From Pseudanabaena sp. BC1403 (GTDB lineage Bacteria; Cyanobacteriota; Cyanobacteriia; Pseudanabaenales; Pseudanabaenaceae): a stretch of 36,262 nt of DNA. The translations under genes and the position numbers were made by a program. The DNA lies in NCBI RefSeq assembly GCF_002914585.1, contig NZ_PDDM01000038.1, positions 1-36,262 of the forward strand, given 5' to 3'. How positions within the stretch are numbered: position 1 is the stretch's first letter; the number at the start of each line of letters is the position of its first letter. The notes below the pieces were generated by a model. That model did no database searches, was not told where the DNA came from, and saw only the letters and a list, made by a program, of their open reading frames with translations. Shown piece by piece: positions 1 through 6,707 of the stretch.

Positions 1-2
1 GT

Positions 3-82
3 GACAATTAGTGCTTTCGTTTTTTCTCTCTTCTCTCAACCAGACAAGTTAGTTGTCGCGACTGGTCAAGTTAATTGTCGTC
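3..82. repeat. Left transposon-end TnsB-type binding sites
   Basis: Two clear copies, GACAAGTTAGTTGTCGCG (43-60) and GTCAAGTTAATTGTCGTC (65-82), start exactly 22 bases apart. A weaker copy starts at base 3 (GACAATTAGTGC). The spacing is that of TnsB sites in Tn7-like ends, and the TTAATTGTCGTC form resembles cyanobacterial Tn7-like/CAST ends as I recall them. Confidence 0.6.
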
Positions 83-129
83 TAATATGGCGCTTCGCAA
101 GTTCCGATGCAAGGTTCAAATTGAAGTAC

Positions 130-993
130 TTATACCCATCCATAGAACCTAGCAAAGTTGACTTGGTGGACTACTAGGGGAAATTGATTGGGATCTATAC
201 TGGGAATATGTTTTGGTGGCAAAAATGAAGATGGGGTGTTAGCCACAAGTTGCTCAATATCGTCAAGCCACCAATATTGCCAATGCAATCCATGATCAAC
301 GCTATCGTCAAAAATTGCTTGCCATTCATTACAGGCATTCTCACAGATGATCTCTGACTGTGCATGACCTAACCATTGATGACAGTTTGAGCAGTATCCC
401 GGACACGATTGCTCAGTCAACGCTAGAAATCGCAGTTGGCAATTAGGACATTTCGCCAGTAACTTCTGGTGTGGATGTCGCAGGCAAACATCATTATCAA
501 CCAGCAACCAAAGTAGGGGAGTATAGATTATGAGATCGTTATTGCGCCAATCTTGGTAACAGATTGGACACCAAGATTGGTAGGGCTGTAACAGACTAAA
601 AGCAAATATTTCGCTAGCCCATCTCAAAAGACTCAACTGACATAAATCCTGTCGTCCTGTCAAGTCTTTAAGAGCCTGCACCAATCTCTGGGCTAATTCA
701 CCCCGAATTTCGTTCTCCTGAGTTAACGATCCACAACTACCAAATAATCGCTCAATCGTCTGACTATTAATCTGGAACCCCCTGTAGTACATCAGAGGAA
801 ACACTTCGCACAGCAGTAACTCCTTAGTTGTTAGACCATGGTACTGAGCCAAACGTGCAATATATCCAGTCAAACTTTCTACATGGAGCGTGCTAATACC
901 AATTGGTTGGAGAGGAAATAGCTGACTTCGCCTCGGTATCAGAGGTTTTTCTAGATTCCAAAAGGTATCGATAGAGTAGCTGTTAACTTTCAT
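130..993 (-). CDS. tniQ: TniQ-family transposition targeting protein, possibly C-terminally short
   Basis: This is a TniQ/TnsD-type protein of 287 residues, the adaptor that links a target-recognition system to TnsC in Tn7-like transposition. The N-terminal part (roughly residues 25-65) has the usual TniQ start, with an S-L-x-G-Y-x-x-R-L-A pattern. Zinc-binding pairs follow: C142/C145, C170/H173, C182/C185 and C201/C204. The start codon lies within the end of tnsC (11-base overlap), so translation is probably coupled. The length fits neither short TniQ proteins (about 170 residues in V-K elements) nor full TnsD (about 500). The protein stops inside what looks like the start of a helical C-terminal domain (…NFARFYGWV), only 130 bases from the transposon edge. 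A truncated TnsD-like protein is therefore possible. The family call is firm; how it chooses targets is unknown. Confidence 0.85.
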   Translation of the reverse strand: MKVNSYSIDTFWNLEKPLIPRRSQLFPLQPIGISTLHVESLTGYIARLAQYHGLTTKELLLCEVFPLMYYRGFQINSQTIERLFGSCGSLTQENEIRGELAQRLVQALKDLTGRQDLCQLSLLRWASEIFAFSLLQPYQSWCPICYQDWRNNDLIIYTPLLWLLVDNDVCLRHPHQKLLAKCPNCQLRFLALTEQSCPGYCSNCHQWLGHAQSEIICENACNEWQAIFDDSVDHGLHWQYWWLDDIEQLVANTPSSFLPPKHIPSIDPNQFPLVVHQVNFARFYGWV

Positions 994-2107
994 GGGAGGT
1001 TACTCCTATTGGATCTCGCTTGGCTTGTCGCTGTCCTGGGCGAGGAGACGCAGAAGACCGATGCTGATTGGAAATATCGACCAATTCACTCTTGATAGCT
1101 CTCTCAGGAGACGTTTGTTTCTGCCAGCGCTTCTCACCAGATTCTGCTTCCTGCTGAATTTGTTTTCGCCTCGCTAAAGAATATTCATTTTGCTGTAAAT
1201 GGTTTAGGAGTATTGTTTTTGCTCCCTCTGCTAATGCCATCCGCAACGCTTTGGTTAACCAAGCGTTCAAAATGCCAACGCAACCGATGGAATAGTCCAA
1301 CAAATAGTCCTGGTGCTGCATCAAGTTCGGTTCTTCTAACAGCGGTAAATGTTCCTGAAACGTCTGAATCACCCGTCTGAACTCCTCTACATCTTCAGAT
1401 TGTTCAGAAAAGTAACGCGCTAGGTGAATATCAGCGCTTCGCCGACTCACTTGCCCACTTAATGTGCAGCAATTCAACAAATCGTAGGTTCCAAACAAAA
1501 CGTGAATGGTTTCAGTCAGGTTGGCAATTGATTTGAGCCAGTCCATTTGATGCAACATCTGTTTACCTCCTGCAACCATGACCAGGTGCTGAGCCTCGTC
1601 TATCATGAAGGCTTTGAGCCGATGGCGCTTCATAGATTGCTCCAAAATTCGGCGAAGGGTCTCTGGGTGCTTCCCCTGAAACCCTGGGTAATAGTAGGAT
1701 GCACTCTTAGCTTGAACGTCAATATAATCGGTCTGAGATTGAAATGGGCTCAGGGCATCTAAAGCCCTCAGGTAGTAATCTTTGTAGCTGAATACTCCCT
1801 TCTCTGCTGGAACCGCCTCAATGGCAGCAACCTGAAGCTGATTAGGAACGTTGAGCATTGTGGGAAGAGCACTTTCCAAGAGTAGTTTTTCAGTCCGTCG
1901 TCGTAAAGTCGTTTTCCCGACTCCCGCTGGACCGACAACAAAGAAAACAGACAGATCAACTGGTGCTTCAATATTGAGCAGCAAGTTTGCTAGAGCCATC
2001 CGCAGCTTTTGATGGGGAACGGTAATGCTCTGGAAGTATGCCAATCGCTCAGTAGTTTTCTGCTCCAGAAGCTTTGAGGGGAAGGAACGGGAATCAATGC
2101 TTACCAT
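983..2107 (-). CDS. tnsC: TnsC-type AAA+ transposition regulator
   Basis: AAA+ ATPase of 374 residues that in Tn7-like systems assembles on target DNA, receives the target signal from TniQ/TnsD and activates the TnsAB transposase. The Walker A motif GPAGVGKTT is at residues 59-67 and the Walker B motif FMIDEAQHL at about 167-175 (D170, E171). The gene start overlaps the end of tnsAB by 7 bases, and the ribosome-binding purines (AAGGAG) lie inside the last codons of tnsAB. It in turn overlaps tniQ by 11 bases, so the three genes form one translationally coupled unit. The length and the motif pair fit TniB/TnsC proteins of cyanobacterial Tn7-like elements. Nothing looks broken. Confidence 0.93.
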   Translation of the reverse strand: MVSIDSRSFPSKLLEQKTTERLAYFQSITVPHQKLRMALANLLLNIEAPVDLSVFFVVGPAGVGKTTLRRRTEKLLLESALPTMLNVPNQLQVAAIEAVPAEKGVFSYKDYYLRALDALSPFQSQTDYIDVQAKSASYYYPGFQGKHPETLRRILEQSMKRHRLKAFMIDEAQHLVMVAGGKQMLHQMDWLKSIANLTETIHVLFGTYDLLNCCTLSGQVSRRSADIHLARYFSEQSEDVEEFRRVIQTFQEHLPLLEEPNLMQHQDYLLDYSIGCVGILNAWLTKALRMALAEGAKTILLNHLQQNEYSLARRKQIQQEAESGEKRWQKQTSPERAIKSELVDISNQHRSSASPRPGQRQAKRDPIGVTSHES

Positions 2108-4812
2108 AACTCCTTCTCCTTATATGACTGAATTGCATGAGATTCTTTTGGTGAGTCGATGTTTTCTAGTTGATGGGCAGTGACTAGGGGAGTACAAGTT
2201 GGTGGTGGCGCAATTCGATGGCTTGAACCATCATCATGAGGTAGAGCTTTATAGATATCTGAGACTGCCAGATCGTGTAATCTTTGCAGTTGCAATGTCT
2301 CCTGAGCCTCGGTGGATTCTAGATACACTGCAATTTCTTTTGTCCGCAAACTGACATGCTTGGCGTACTGTTGCTTTTGCCGCCGAAGTTCTAGGCTAGC
2401 GTAGCGCACTTCTTTCTCTGAACGTCCCTGCAAAGAAGCATAATGCTCAGAAATACACCTCACCCATTGGCCATTTACATAGGCATAAGCTATGCCCATA
2501 TCAAATGGGTCATACCTCACGGGTACTTGGCTTCCCTCAACACTGGGTTGGCGGAATGAGTCATCAACTGACCAGTAGCGCAAACAGTTAATGGTAACCC
2601 CCTCACCCAGTTGCACTTTGGCTTTCCCCTTGGGCGTTGAAGGCAACGTAAAAATCCGAAAATTCTCATCATAGACAATGTGTCGTTGACTGCGGTTACC
2701 ACTTTGAGCTATTCCACCTAAAAATGCTTCTCGTGGGCTCTGTCCCAACGCTGGATGTTCCTTTTGGTCGTAAACTTCGTAGCCATAACAGCAGAACTGT
2801 TCGTATAGCTCCGCTAATGTCCAGACTGCCAGACGCTTTGGATCGTTCGACTTAGTTATCTGTCGGACAAGTTTGCTCGCCTGCGTATTTCCCCTAAGGT
2901 TATAGAAAAACTCAGTGTTAGTCGTCCCAAACAAGCGTTCAATTAATGAGCCAAATCGTGGACTGGCTGGAGGACGTTGCTTTTTGGTGCATTCAAACGC
3001 AGCTAGGAGGGTTTCAAAGTAAATGCTGCCAAACTCAGCTCCGTTATCAACTACAAGGGTTTCGGGAAATTGCCCAAATCGTTGAACACAAAGGCGCAAT
3101 ACCATCATGCAGGAACGATAGGAGGGGCTATCAAAGCTCAAGTAAATTGCCAAAATCCTCCGAGAAAATGCATCCATCAGCACTGTTGCCCAAGGTCTGC
3201 CAAGGGATCGTCCAGTCCGAATGCAGACCAACTCAATATCTAATTCAGTATGGTCAATGTGGCAAATTTCAAATGGACGATCGCCATGACGAGGTGTTGT
3301 CAACTTTAGCTCATGGTAAACCTCTGTCTGGGGATAAGCCGCACGTTTGCCTTGTCGTCGTCGCGTTTGCTCATATCCTGCCCGTTGTTGAATCCGAAGA
3401 CAGAAAGTTCTGTAACAGGGGCATGGATGAGCCAATTCGGTCTTCTCCCATTCTCTAAGAAGAATGCCGTAGACTGCTAGTTTCCCCTGCTGCTTCAGCG
3501 TCTCATAGTACCGCTCAATGATATGGTCAATAAATTCCCAACTCTCAGGCGGCAAGCGAGATTTGCGATTACCTTTGGCTGATTGGTGAGGTAGCAATCC
3601 GATATACCCCCAGCCATAGGTTTCTTGAGCGGTACGAAACTTTGCTTTCCAATAACGAATGGTGCGTTCAGGAACACTACTACCACTGCTAGATTGACCC
3701 TGTAAGTAAGGCTCTATTATTCTGTAATGCTTGTTGGCAATCTCCAAATCCCTAGGACTTGCTTGACGGATCTGTTCCCAGCAAACTGTGTCCTTGGTAG
3801 ATGATTCAAGGGATGTCAAACCAGTGATACTTCCTTGGTGCACCAGACGGCTGAATTCGTCGTAATTCAACTGGATTAGCCCACTCTCACCTCGTAGTAC
3901 AATCTGAGTTGTCCCCCTTTGTAAGATCGTCAAGATCTTGCCATCCCAACTCAAATCCTTGCCCACCGCGATATTTAAAATCTGAAGATTGCGGGTTGTT
4001 GTTGTGCTATGGCATGGCTTGACCACAGCATAAGCTTCTGCAATATGTGAGTCTTGAAATAAATGTACATGGTCTGGTTCTGCTAGTAGCTCATGTTCCA
4101 GATCTACATACAGTTGACGGGTTGCAATCAACGTGTGGATATCATCCACACTGCCGTCCCTAGCCACTTGAATTAATTCGGTAAGGGTTATTCCTGGGGT
4201 ATTAGCGACTGCTACCTGAAGGGCTGTAATGATTTCCTCAGCCACAATATAGCCCTGGTTCAAATAGCTTCTCAAAAACTGGCGATTCCGATGAAGAGTC
4301 CAATTGATCTCACGGTCAGTTCGTAACCGATAGTAAACTCCTAAGGCCTCAACACTTTTGTCTGCTGGGGGGCTGTACCAATCTCCACTTGCACTCTGGC
4401 AGTAACGATGGGGTTGGCTTTGCGCCAATACCTTGAGTCGGGCTTCTGATTTCCACTCTTCAAATCCAGATGACGATTGTCTCATGACAAAGAAATCAGG
4501 CACGTGCGAACAGACAATCCGCCGACCACTTTTTGATTCATACGACAAAGTGAGTTTCAGGGGTTGGTCATAATATTCCAACACGTCGATACTTGACTCA
4601 TATTCCTCAATAGCTGGCAATTCAACTTTGTGAGATTCAAACTGAATAGTTCTACCCATCTTCTGGCTGGGGTAACGACCACACACGTTATTGCCTCCCC
4701 CCCCTACTCGACGGATTGGTTCTGAGACTCGAATCTGCTGAACAATCTCGCAAGTTTTGGGTGAGAGTCCCAACTGATTGCACCATTCTTTGAATTGCTG
4801 GTTCCTTAACAT
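2101..4812 (-). CDS. tnsAB: TnsA-TnsB fusion transposase
   Basis: A 903-residue fusion. The N-terminal 130 residues are a TnsA-type endonuclease that cuts the 5' ends of the transposon: the ESHKVE segment (E64), a Y-D-Q-P region, VPDFF (D106) and an E-x-K signature (E119, K121) are all present. The C-terminal two thirds is TnsB, an rve-fold DDE transposase that cuts and joins 3' ends, with D520 (CHIDHTE), D589 (VVDNGAEFG) and E625 (SLIERLFG), after two helical DNA-binding regions (about 350-490). All catalytic residues are intact. Fusion of the two subunits is known in some cyanobacterial Tn7-like and I-B CAST elements; a 5'-cutting nuclease implies cut-and-paste rather than cointegrate transposition. 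It is the first gene of the tnsAB-tnsC-tniQ unit, and its 5' end faces the right-end repeats. Confidence 0.93.
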   Translation of the reverse strand: MLRNQQFKEWCNQLGLSPKTCEIVQQIRVSEPIRRVGGGGNNVCGRYPSQKMGRTIQFESHKVELPAIEEYESSIDVLEYYDQPLKLTLSYESKSGRRIVCSHVPDFFVMRQSSSGFEEWKSEARLKVLAQSQPHRYCQSASGDWYSPPADKSVEALGVYYRLRTDREINWTLHRNRQFLRSYLNQGYIVAEEIITALQVAVANTPGITLTELIQVARDGSVDDIHTLIATRQLYVDLEHELLAEPDHVHLFQDSHIAEAYAVVKPCHSTTTTRNLQILNIAVGKDLSWDGKILTILQRGTTQIVLRGESGLIQLNYDEFSRLVHQGSITGLTSLESSTKDTVCWEQIRQASPRDLEIANKHYRIIEPYLQGQSSSGSSVPERTIRYWKAKFRTAQETYGWGYIGLLPHQSAKGNRKSRLPPESWEFIDHIIERYYETLKQQGKLAVYGILLREWEKTELAHPCPCYRTFCLRIQQRAGYEQTRRRQGKRAAYPQTEVYHELKLTTPRHGDRPFEICHIDHTELDIELVCIRTGRSLGRPWATVLMDAFSRRILAIYLSFDSPSYRSCMMVLRLCVQRFGQFPETLVVDNGAEFGSIYFETLLAAFECTKKQRPPASPRFGSLIERLFGTTNTEFFYNLRGNTQASKLVRQITKSNDPKRLAVWTLAELYEQFCCYGYEVYDQKEHPALGQSPREAFLGGIAQSGNRSQRHIVYDENFRIFTLPSTPKGKAKVQLGEGVTINCLRYWSVDDSFRQPSVEGSQVPVRYDPFDMGIAYAYVNGQWVRCISEHYASLQGRSEKEVRYASLELRRQKQQYAKHVSLRTKEIAVYLESTEAQETLQLQRLHDLAVSDIYKALPHDDGSSHRIAPPPTCTPLVTAHQLENIDSPKESHAIQSYKEKELW

Positions 4813-4835
4813 TGGAACACCTGCTATAGAATGCT

Positions 4836-4867
4836 AGAACTACTGGTTCTGCTTAAGACCTGCAGGT
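4836..4867. promoter_or_regulatory. Possible operator region upstream of tnsAB
   Basis: Between the tnsAB start and the transposon-end repeats there are two small palindromes: AGAAC-TACTG-GTTCT (4836-4850) and the perfect 10-mer ACCTGCAGGT (4858-4867). Either could be an operator for the tns unit, but both are short enough to occur by chance. Confidence 0.2.
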
Positions 4868-4934
4868 ATAGGAGTTTCAGTAGAAAAGCCTATGCTTGAC
4901 TCTGCAATGCCTAGAGTAAAGATATCGCGACTTT

Positions 4935-5091
4935 CGGCAAGTTTATGCTTACAAAAATCGATTTTCGGCAAGTTTATCATGTCAACGATGGAACTCACTC
5001 TTATAACAAACAAACGTAATAATCATGCTTTTAGCTATTATGGCGGCAAGTTTATGGTATTAATAGCGGCAAGTTTATGGTCATATTCACA
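4935..5091. repeat. Right transposon-end TnsB-type binding sites
   Basis: Four exact copies of CGGCAAGTTTAT are at 4935-4946, 4966-4977, 5044-5055 and 5067-5078; the outer two extend to GCGGCAAGTTTATGGT. The starts are 31, 78 and 23 bases apart. Read inward they give AAACTTGCCG, which aligns with the left-end TTAGTTGTCG and TTAATTGTCG. The outermost copy is followed by …TTCACA ending at 5091, consistent with a 5'-TGT…ACA-3' Tn7-like terminus. Confidence 0.62.
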
Positions 5092-5112
5092 ATCGTTTAC
5101 CAAGTTTTACCA

Positions 5113-5427
5113 ATGCCTAGCAATCTAATTGAGGCTTACAAGCAAGGTATGCAGGTTTACAGTCAATGTCATCCACAATCTGTGCGATCGCTTTGGGATG
5201 CGTTTTGTTCTGAATTGAGCGAGTTTCGCGCAGAGCCTTCGCAAGAGGAGGCTTGGGATGTTTTACATTCTTTTGGTCGTCTAACTTGGAAGTTAACTGG
5301 TATTCCTCTGTTTTGGTTGGCTAAACCAACGGTGGAGAAACATGGTCACAGATTTGCTAAGTCTGGCTGTATCCGCAGTTCGCGTAATTGTTTGGGTAAT
5401 TGCTGCCAAAAGAATTCCGATGACTAA
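5113..5427 (+). CDS. Small protein of unknown function, first of an overlapping pair
   Basis: A 104-residue protein that begins MPSNLIEAYKQG. I do not recognise a characterised family. It has an acidic, helical-looking N-terminal half with tryptophans, a G-x-P-L-F-W-L-A-K-P segment, and a Cys/Ser-rich tail (GCIRSSRNCLGNCC). An in-frame ATG at 5077 lies inside a transposon-end repeat, so the downstream ATG at 5113 is preferred; there is no strong ribosome-binding site before it. The gene begins about 20 bases outside the inferred transposon end, so the insertion may have separated it from its native promoter. Its last 8 bases overlap the next gene, which suggests a functional pair. Confidence 0.6.
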   Translation: MPSNLIEAYKQGMQVYSQCHPQSVRSLWDAFCSELSEFRAEPSQEEAWDVLHSFGRLTWKLTGIPLFWLAKPTVEKHGHRFAKSGCIRSSRNCLGNCCQKNSDD

Positions 5428-5695
5428 AGGTATTCCCGAAAAGTGTAAAAAGTGTGCGATGCTTTCGGCGGCTCAGGCTCAAGAACTTCATGGAGATGAT
5501 GGCAATCGCTGTTGGAGTCCTAATGTTTGCTATAGTCGTCGCTCCTATGCTCGTCATCGCGATCGCCGTAATCTAATTCGTTCTCGCAAACGTAGTGATT
5601 CTGATACAAAATCTGATCGCAACCCTAAAGCATCTTCTCCAATCACTTCACAAAAGTCGAATCGCGATCGCACGACAATTCTAAAAACTCAGTAG
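5420..5695 (+). CDS. Small basic Cys-containing protein of unknown function, second of an overlapping pair
   Basis: A 91-residue protein that begins MTKGIPEKCKKCAML. A C-x2-C pair (KCKKCAM) is followed about 24 residues later by C-x5-C (RCWSPNVC), a possible zinc-binding set. A strongly basic stretch follows (Arg/Lys/His-rich, R-R-S-Y-A-R-H-R-D-R-R), and then a low-complexity Ser/Lys/Thr tail. This pattern, IPEKCK.CAMLSA… with CW.P.VC.SRRSYARHRDR, looks like a small family I have seen in other cyanobacteria, without an assigned function. It could bind nucleic acid, judging only from charge and cysteines. ATG 5420 is chosen because it overlaps the upstream stop by 8 bases. A longer frame from 5342 would add a hydrophobic leader but overlap the neighbour by 86 bases. 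Confidence 0.6.
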   Translation: MTKGIPEKCKKCAMLSAAQAQELHGDDGNRCWSPNVCYSRRSYARHRDRRNLIRSRKRSDSDTKSDRNPKASSPITSQKSNRDRTTILKTQ

Positions 5696-5831
5696 CCCTA
5701 GTCATCGCCACATACAACAACCTTGCCTCGTCCACGATCGCATGAGACTGATGTCATTCTGGCGACGCAACTATGACGAAATTATTTAGAGATTGGATGA
5801 GAGAGGACATAGGCTAACGATCTAAAGGCGA

Positions 5832-6500
5832 TCAAATCTTAGGAAAATTTTGCGGAAACATGGCACGAATAGTTTCTTCATCAAAGTTAGCTTTGAACTC
5901 AATGTCTTTGCCGATCGCTCTGGCTCTCTCAACAGCAGGACGGGCATTGACTGTCTCAAACCAGCGCTTTAAATGGGGAAACTCATCTAGGGCATTTTCT
6001 CCTAATACGCGAGGATAGCGATCTATCCATCCCCAAGCAGCTATATCTACGATTGTATAGCTATCTCCCAAAATAAATTGGCGATCGCTGAGGCGATCGT
6101 TAAGAATGCCATAGTGTCTTTCAGCTTCGCGACGATAGCGATTAATCGCATAGGGAATAGGTTCAGCAGCAGTTTGAAAATGTACGGCTTGTCCAGAATA
6201 TGGCCCTAAGCCTGAAGCGATGAACATCAACCATGAAAGCATCTGCCCTCGATCTTCACTAATGAATTGCCCAGTTTTCTCTCCTAAATAGAGCAGAATT
6301 GCATTGGAATCAAAGATTGTATTTTCTCCATCTACGATCGCAGGAACTTTGCAGTTGGGGTTGATACTGCGATAGGCTGAACTATGTTGTTCTCCTTTAA
6401 AGATGTCCACTGAGACAATCTCGTAGTCTAGCCCAGACTCCTCTAGAAACAGTGCAACCTTCATAGGGTTAGGAGTTGTATGGAAATAAAAGCGAATCAT
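5832..6500 (-). CDS. Glutathione S-transferase, YfcG/nu-like
   Basis: A cytosolic glutathione transferase of 222 residues, likely to reduce disulfides or peroxides or to conjugate electrophiles with glutathione. The N-terminal thioredoxin-fold domain has the pattern TPNPMKVALFLEE, then NPNCKVPAI (cis-proline before the strand) and FDSNAILLYLGEKTG, which binds the glutathione gamma-glutamyl group. The all-helical C-terminal domain has the conserved YTIVDIAAWGW motif with its buried Asp. The N-terminal TPN pattern resembles bacterial YfcG/nu-class enzymes rather than Ser- or Tyr-type GSTs. The start at 6500 is preferred over an in-frame ATG at 6536 because an AAAGGG purine run lies just upstream. 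It is transcribed alone, away from the RTX gene. Confidence 0.88.
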   Translation of the reverse strand: MIRFYFHTTPNPMKVALFLEESGLDYEIVSVDIFKGEQHSSAYRSINPNCKVPAIVDGENTIFDSNAILLYLGEKTGQFISEDRGQMLSWLMFIASGLGPYSGQAVHFQTAAEPIPYAINRYRREAERHYGILNDRLSDRQFILGDSYTIVDIAAWGWIDRYPRVLGENALDEFPHLKRWFETVNARPAVERARAIGKDIEFKANFDEETIRAMFPQNFPKI

Positions 6501-6642
6501 AGAAACCCTTTTTATGGTTATTTTAGAATTTAGCATACTTCATATTGATTTTTTACTATGGCAATGATAGTGATCGCTGTTGGAATCCTGCTGTAATGCT
6601 TTTGCCCAATGAATTATTGTGGTGAAAATGCAAAACGGGATA

Positions 6643-6679
6643 AAAACTGCATATGCTCGCGAGCCTAAATATGTATGTA
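6643..6679 (+). promoter_or_regulatory. Shared upstream motif, copy A (RTX gene)
   Basis: AAAACTGCATATGCTCG (6643-6659) is followed by TGTATGTA (6672-6679), 16 bases after the CATATG. The RTX start codon is 28 bases further on, so the element sits where a promoter would. The same two-part motif precedes six other genes in the window. Confidence 0.6.
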
Positions 6680-6707
6680 AGGGTGTAATTTAAAAACACT
6701 ACAAATT

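Larger units (their letters stand above)
1..5091 (-). mobile_element. Compact Tn7-like transposon (TnsAB-TnsC-TniQ), apparently cargo-free
   Basis: Three minus-strand genes, tnsAB, tnsC and tniQ, overlap head to tail and are bracketed by short repeats. Three copies at the left edge (about 3-19, 43-60, 65-82; the last two start 22 bases apart) and four at the right (CGGCAAGTTTAT at 4935, 4966, 5044, 5067) share the inward-reading core A-N-TTG-Y-CG, which is the inverted geometry expected of TnsB-binding ends. Reading inward, the right end would begin TGTGAATATG just inside 5091; the left begins GTGACAATTA at base 1, so the first T may lie outside the window. Only about 50 bases separate the tniQ stop from the left repeats and about 120 separate the tnsAB start from the right ones, leaving no space for cargo, CRISPR or Cas genes. 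The outer limits are inferred; no target duplication can be checked. Confidence 0.72.

Noticed and set aside
2946-3458. 170-codon plus-strand frame inside tnsAB
   Set aside because: It is antisense to the TnsB catalytic core, where D520, D589 and E625 are encoded on the other strand; there is no recognisable protein features.
4935-5078. Four CGGCAAGTTTAT repeats as a mini CRISPR array
   Set aside because: The spacing is irregular (31, 78, 23), there are no uniform spacers or cas genes, and the inward match to the other transposon end explains them as TnsB sites.
1-5091. CRISPR-associated transposon (CAST)
   Set aside because: The Tns proteins and end sites resemble those of cyanobacterial CASTs, but no Cas gene, repeat array or crRNA-like sequence is inside the inferred ends.
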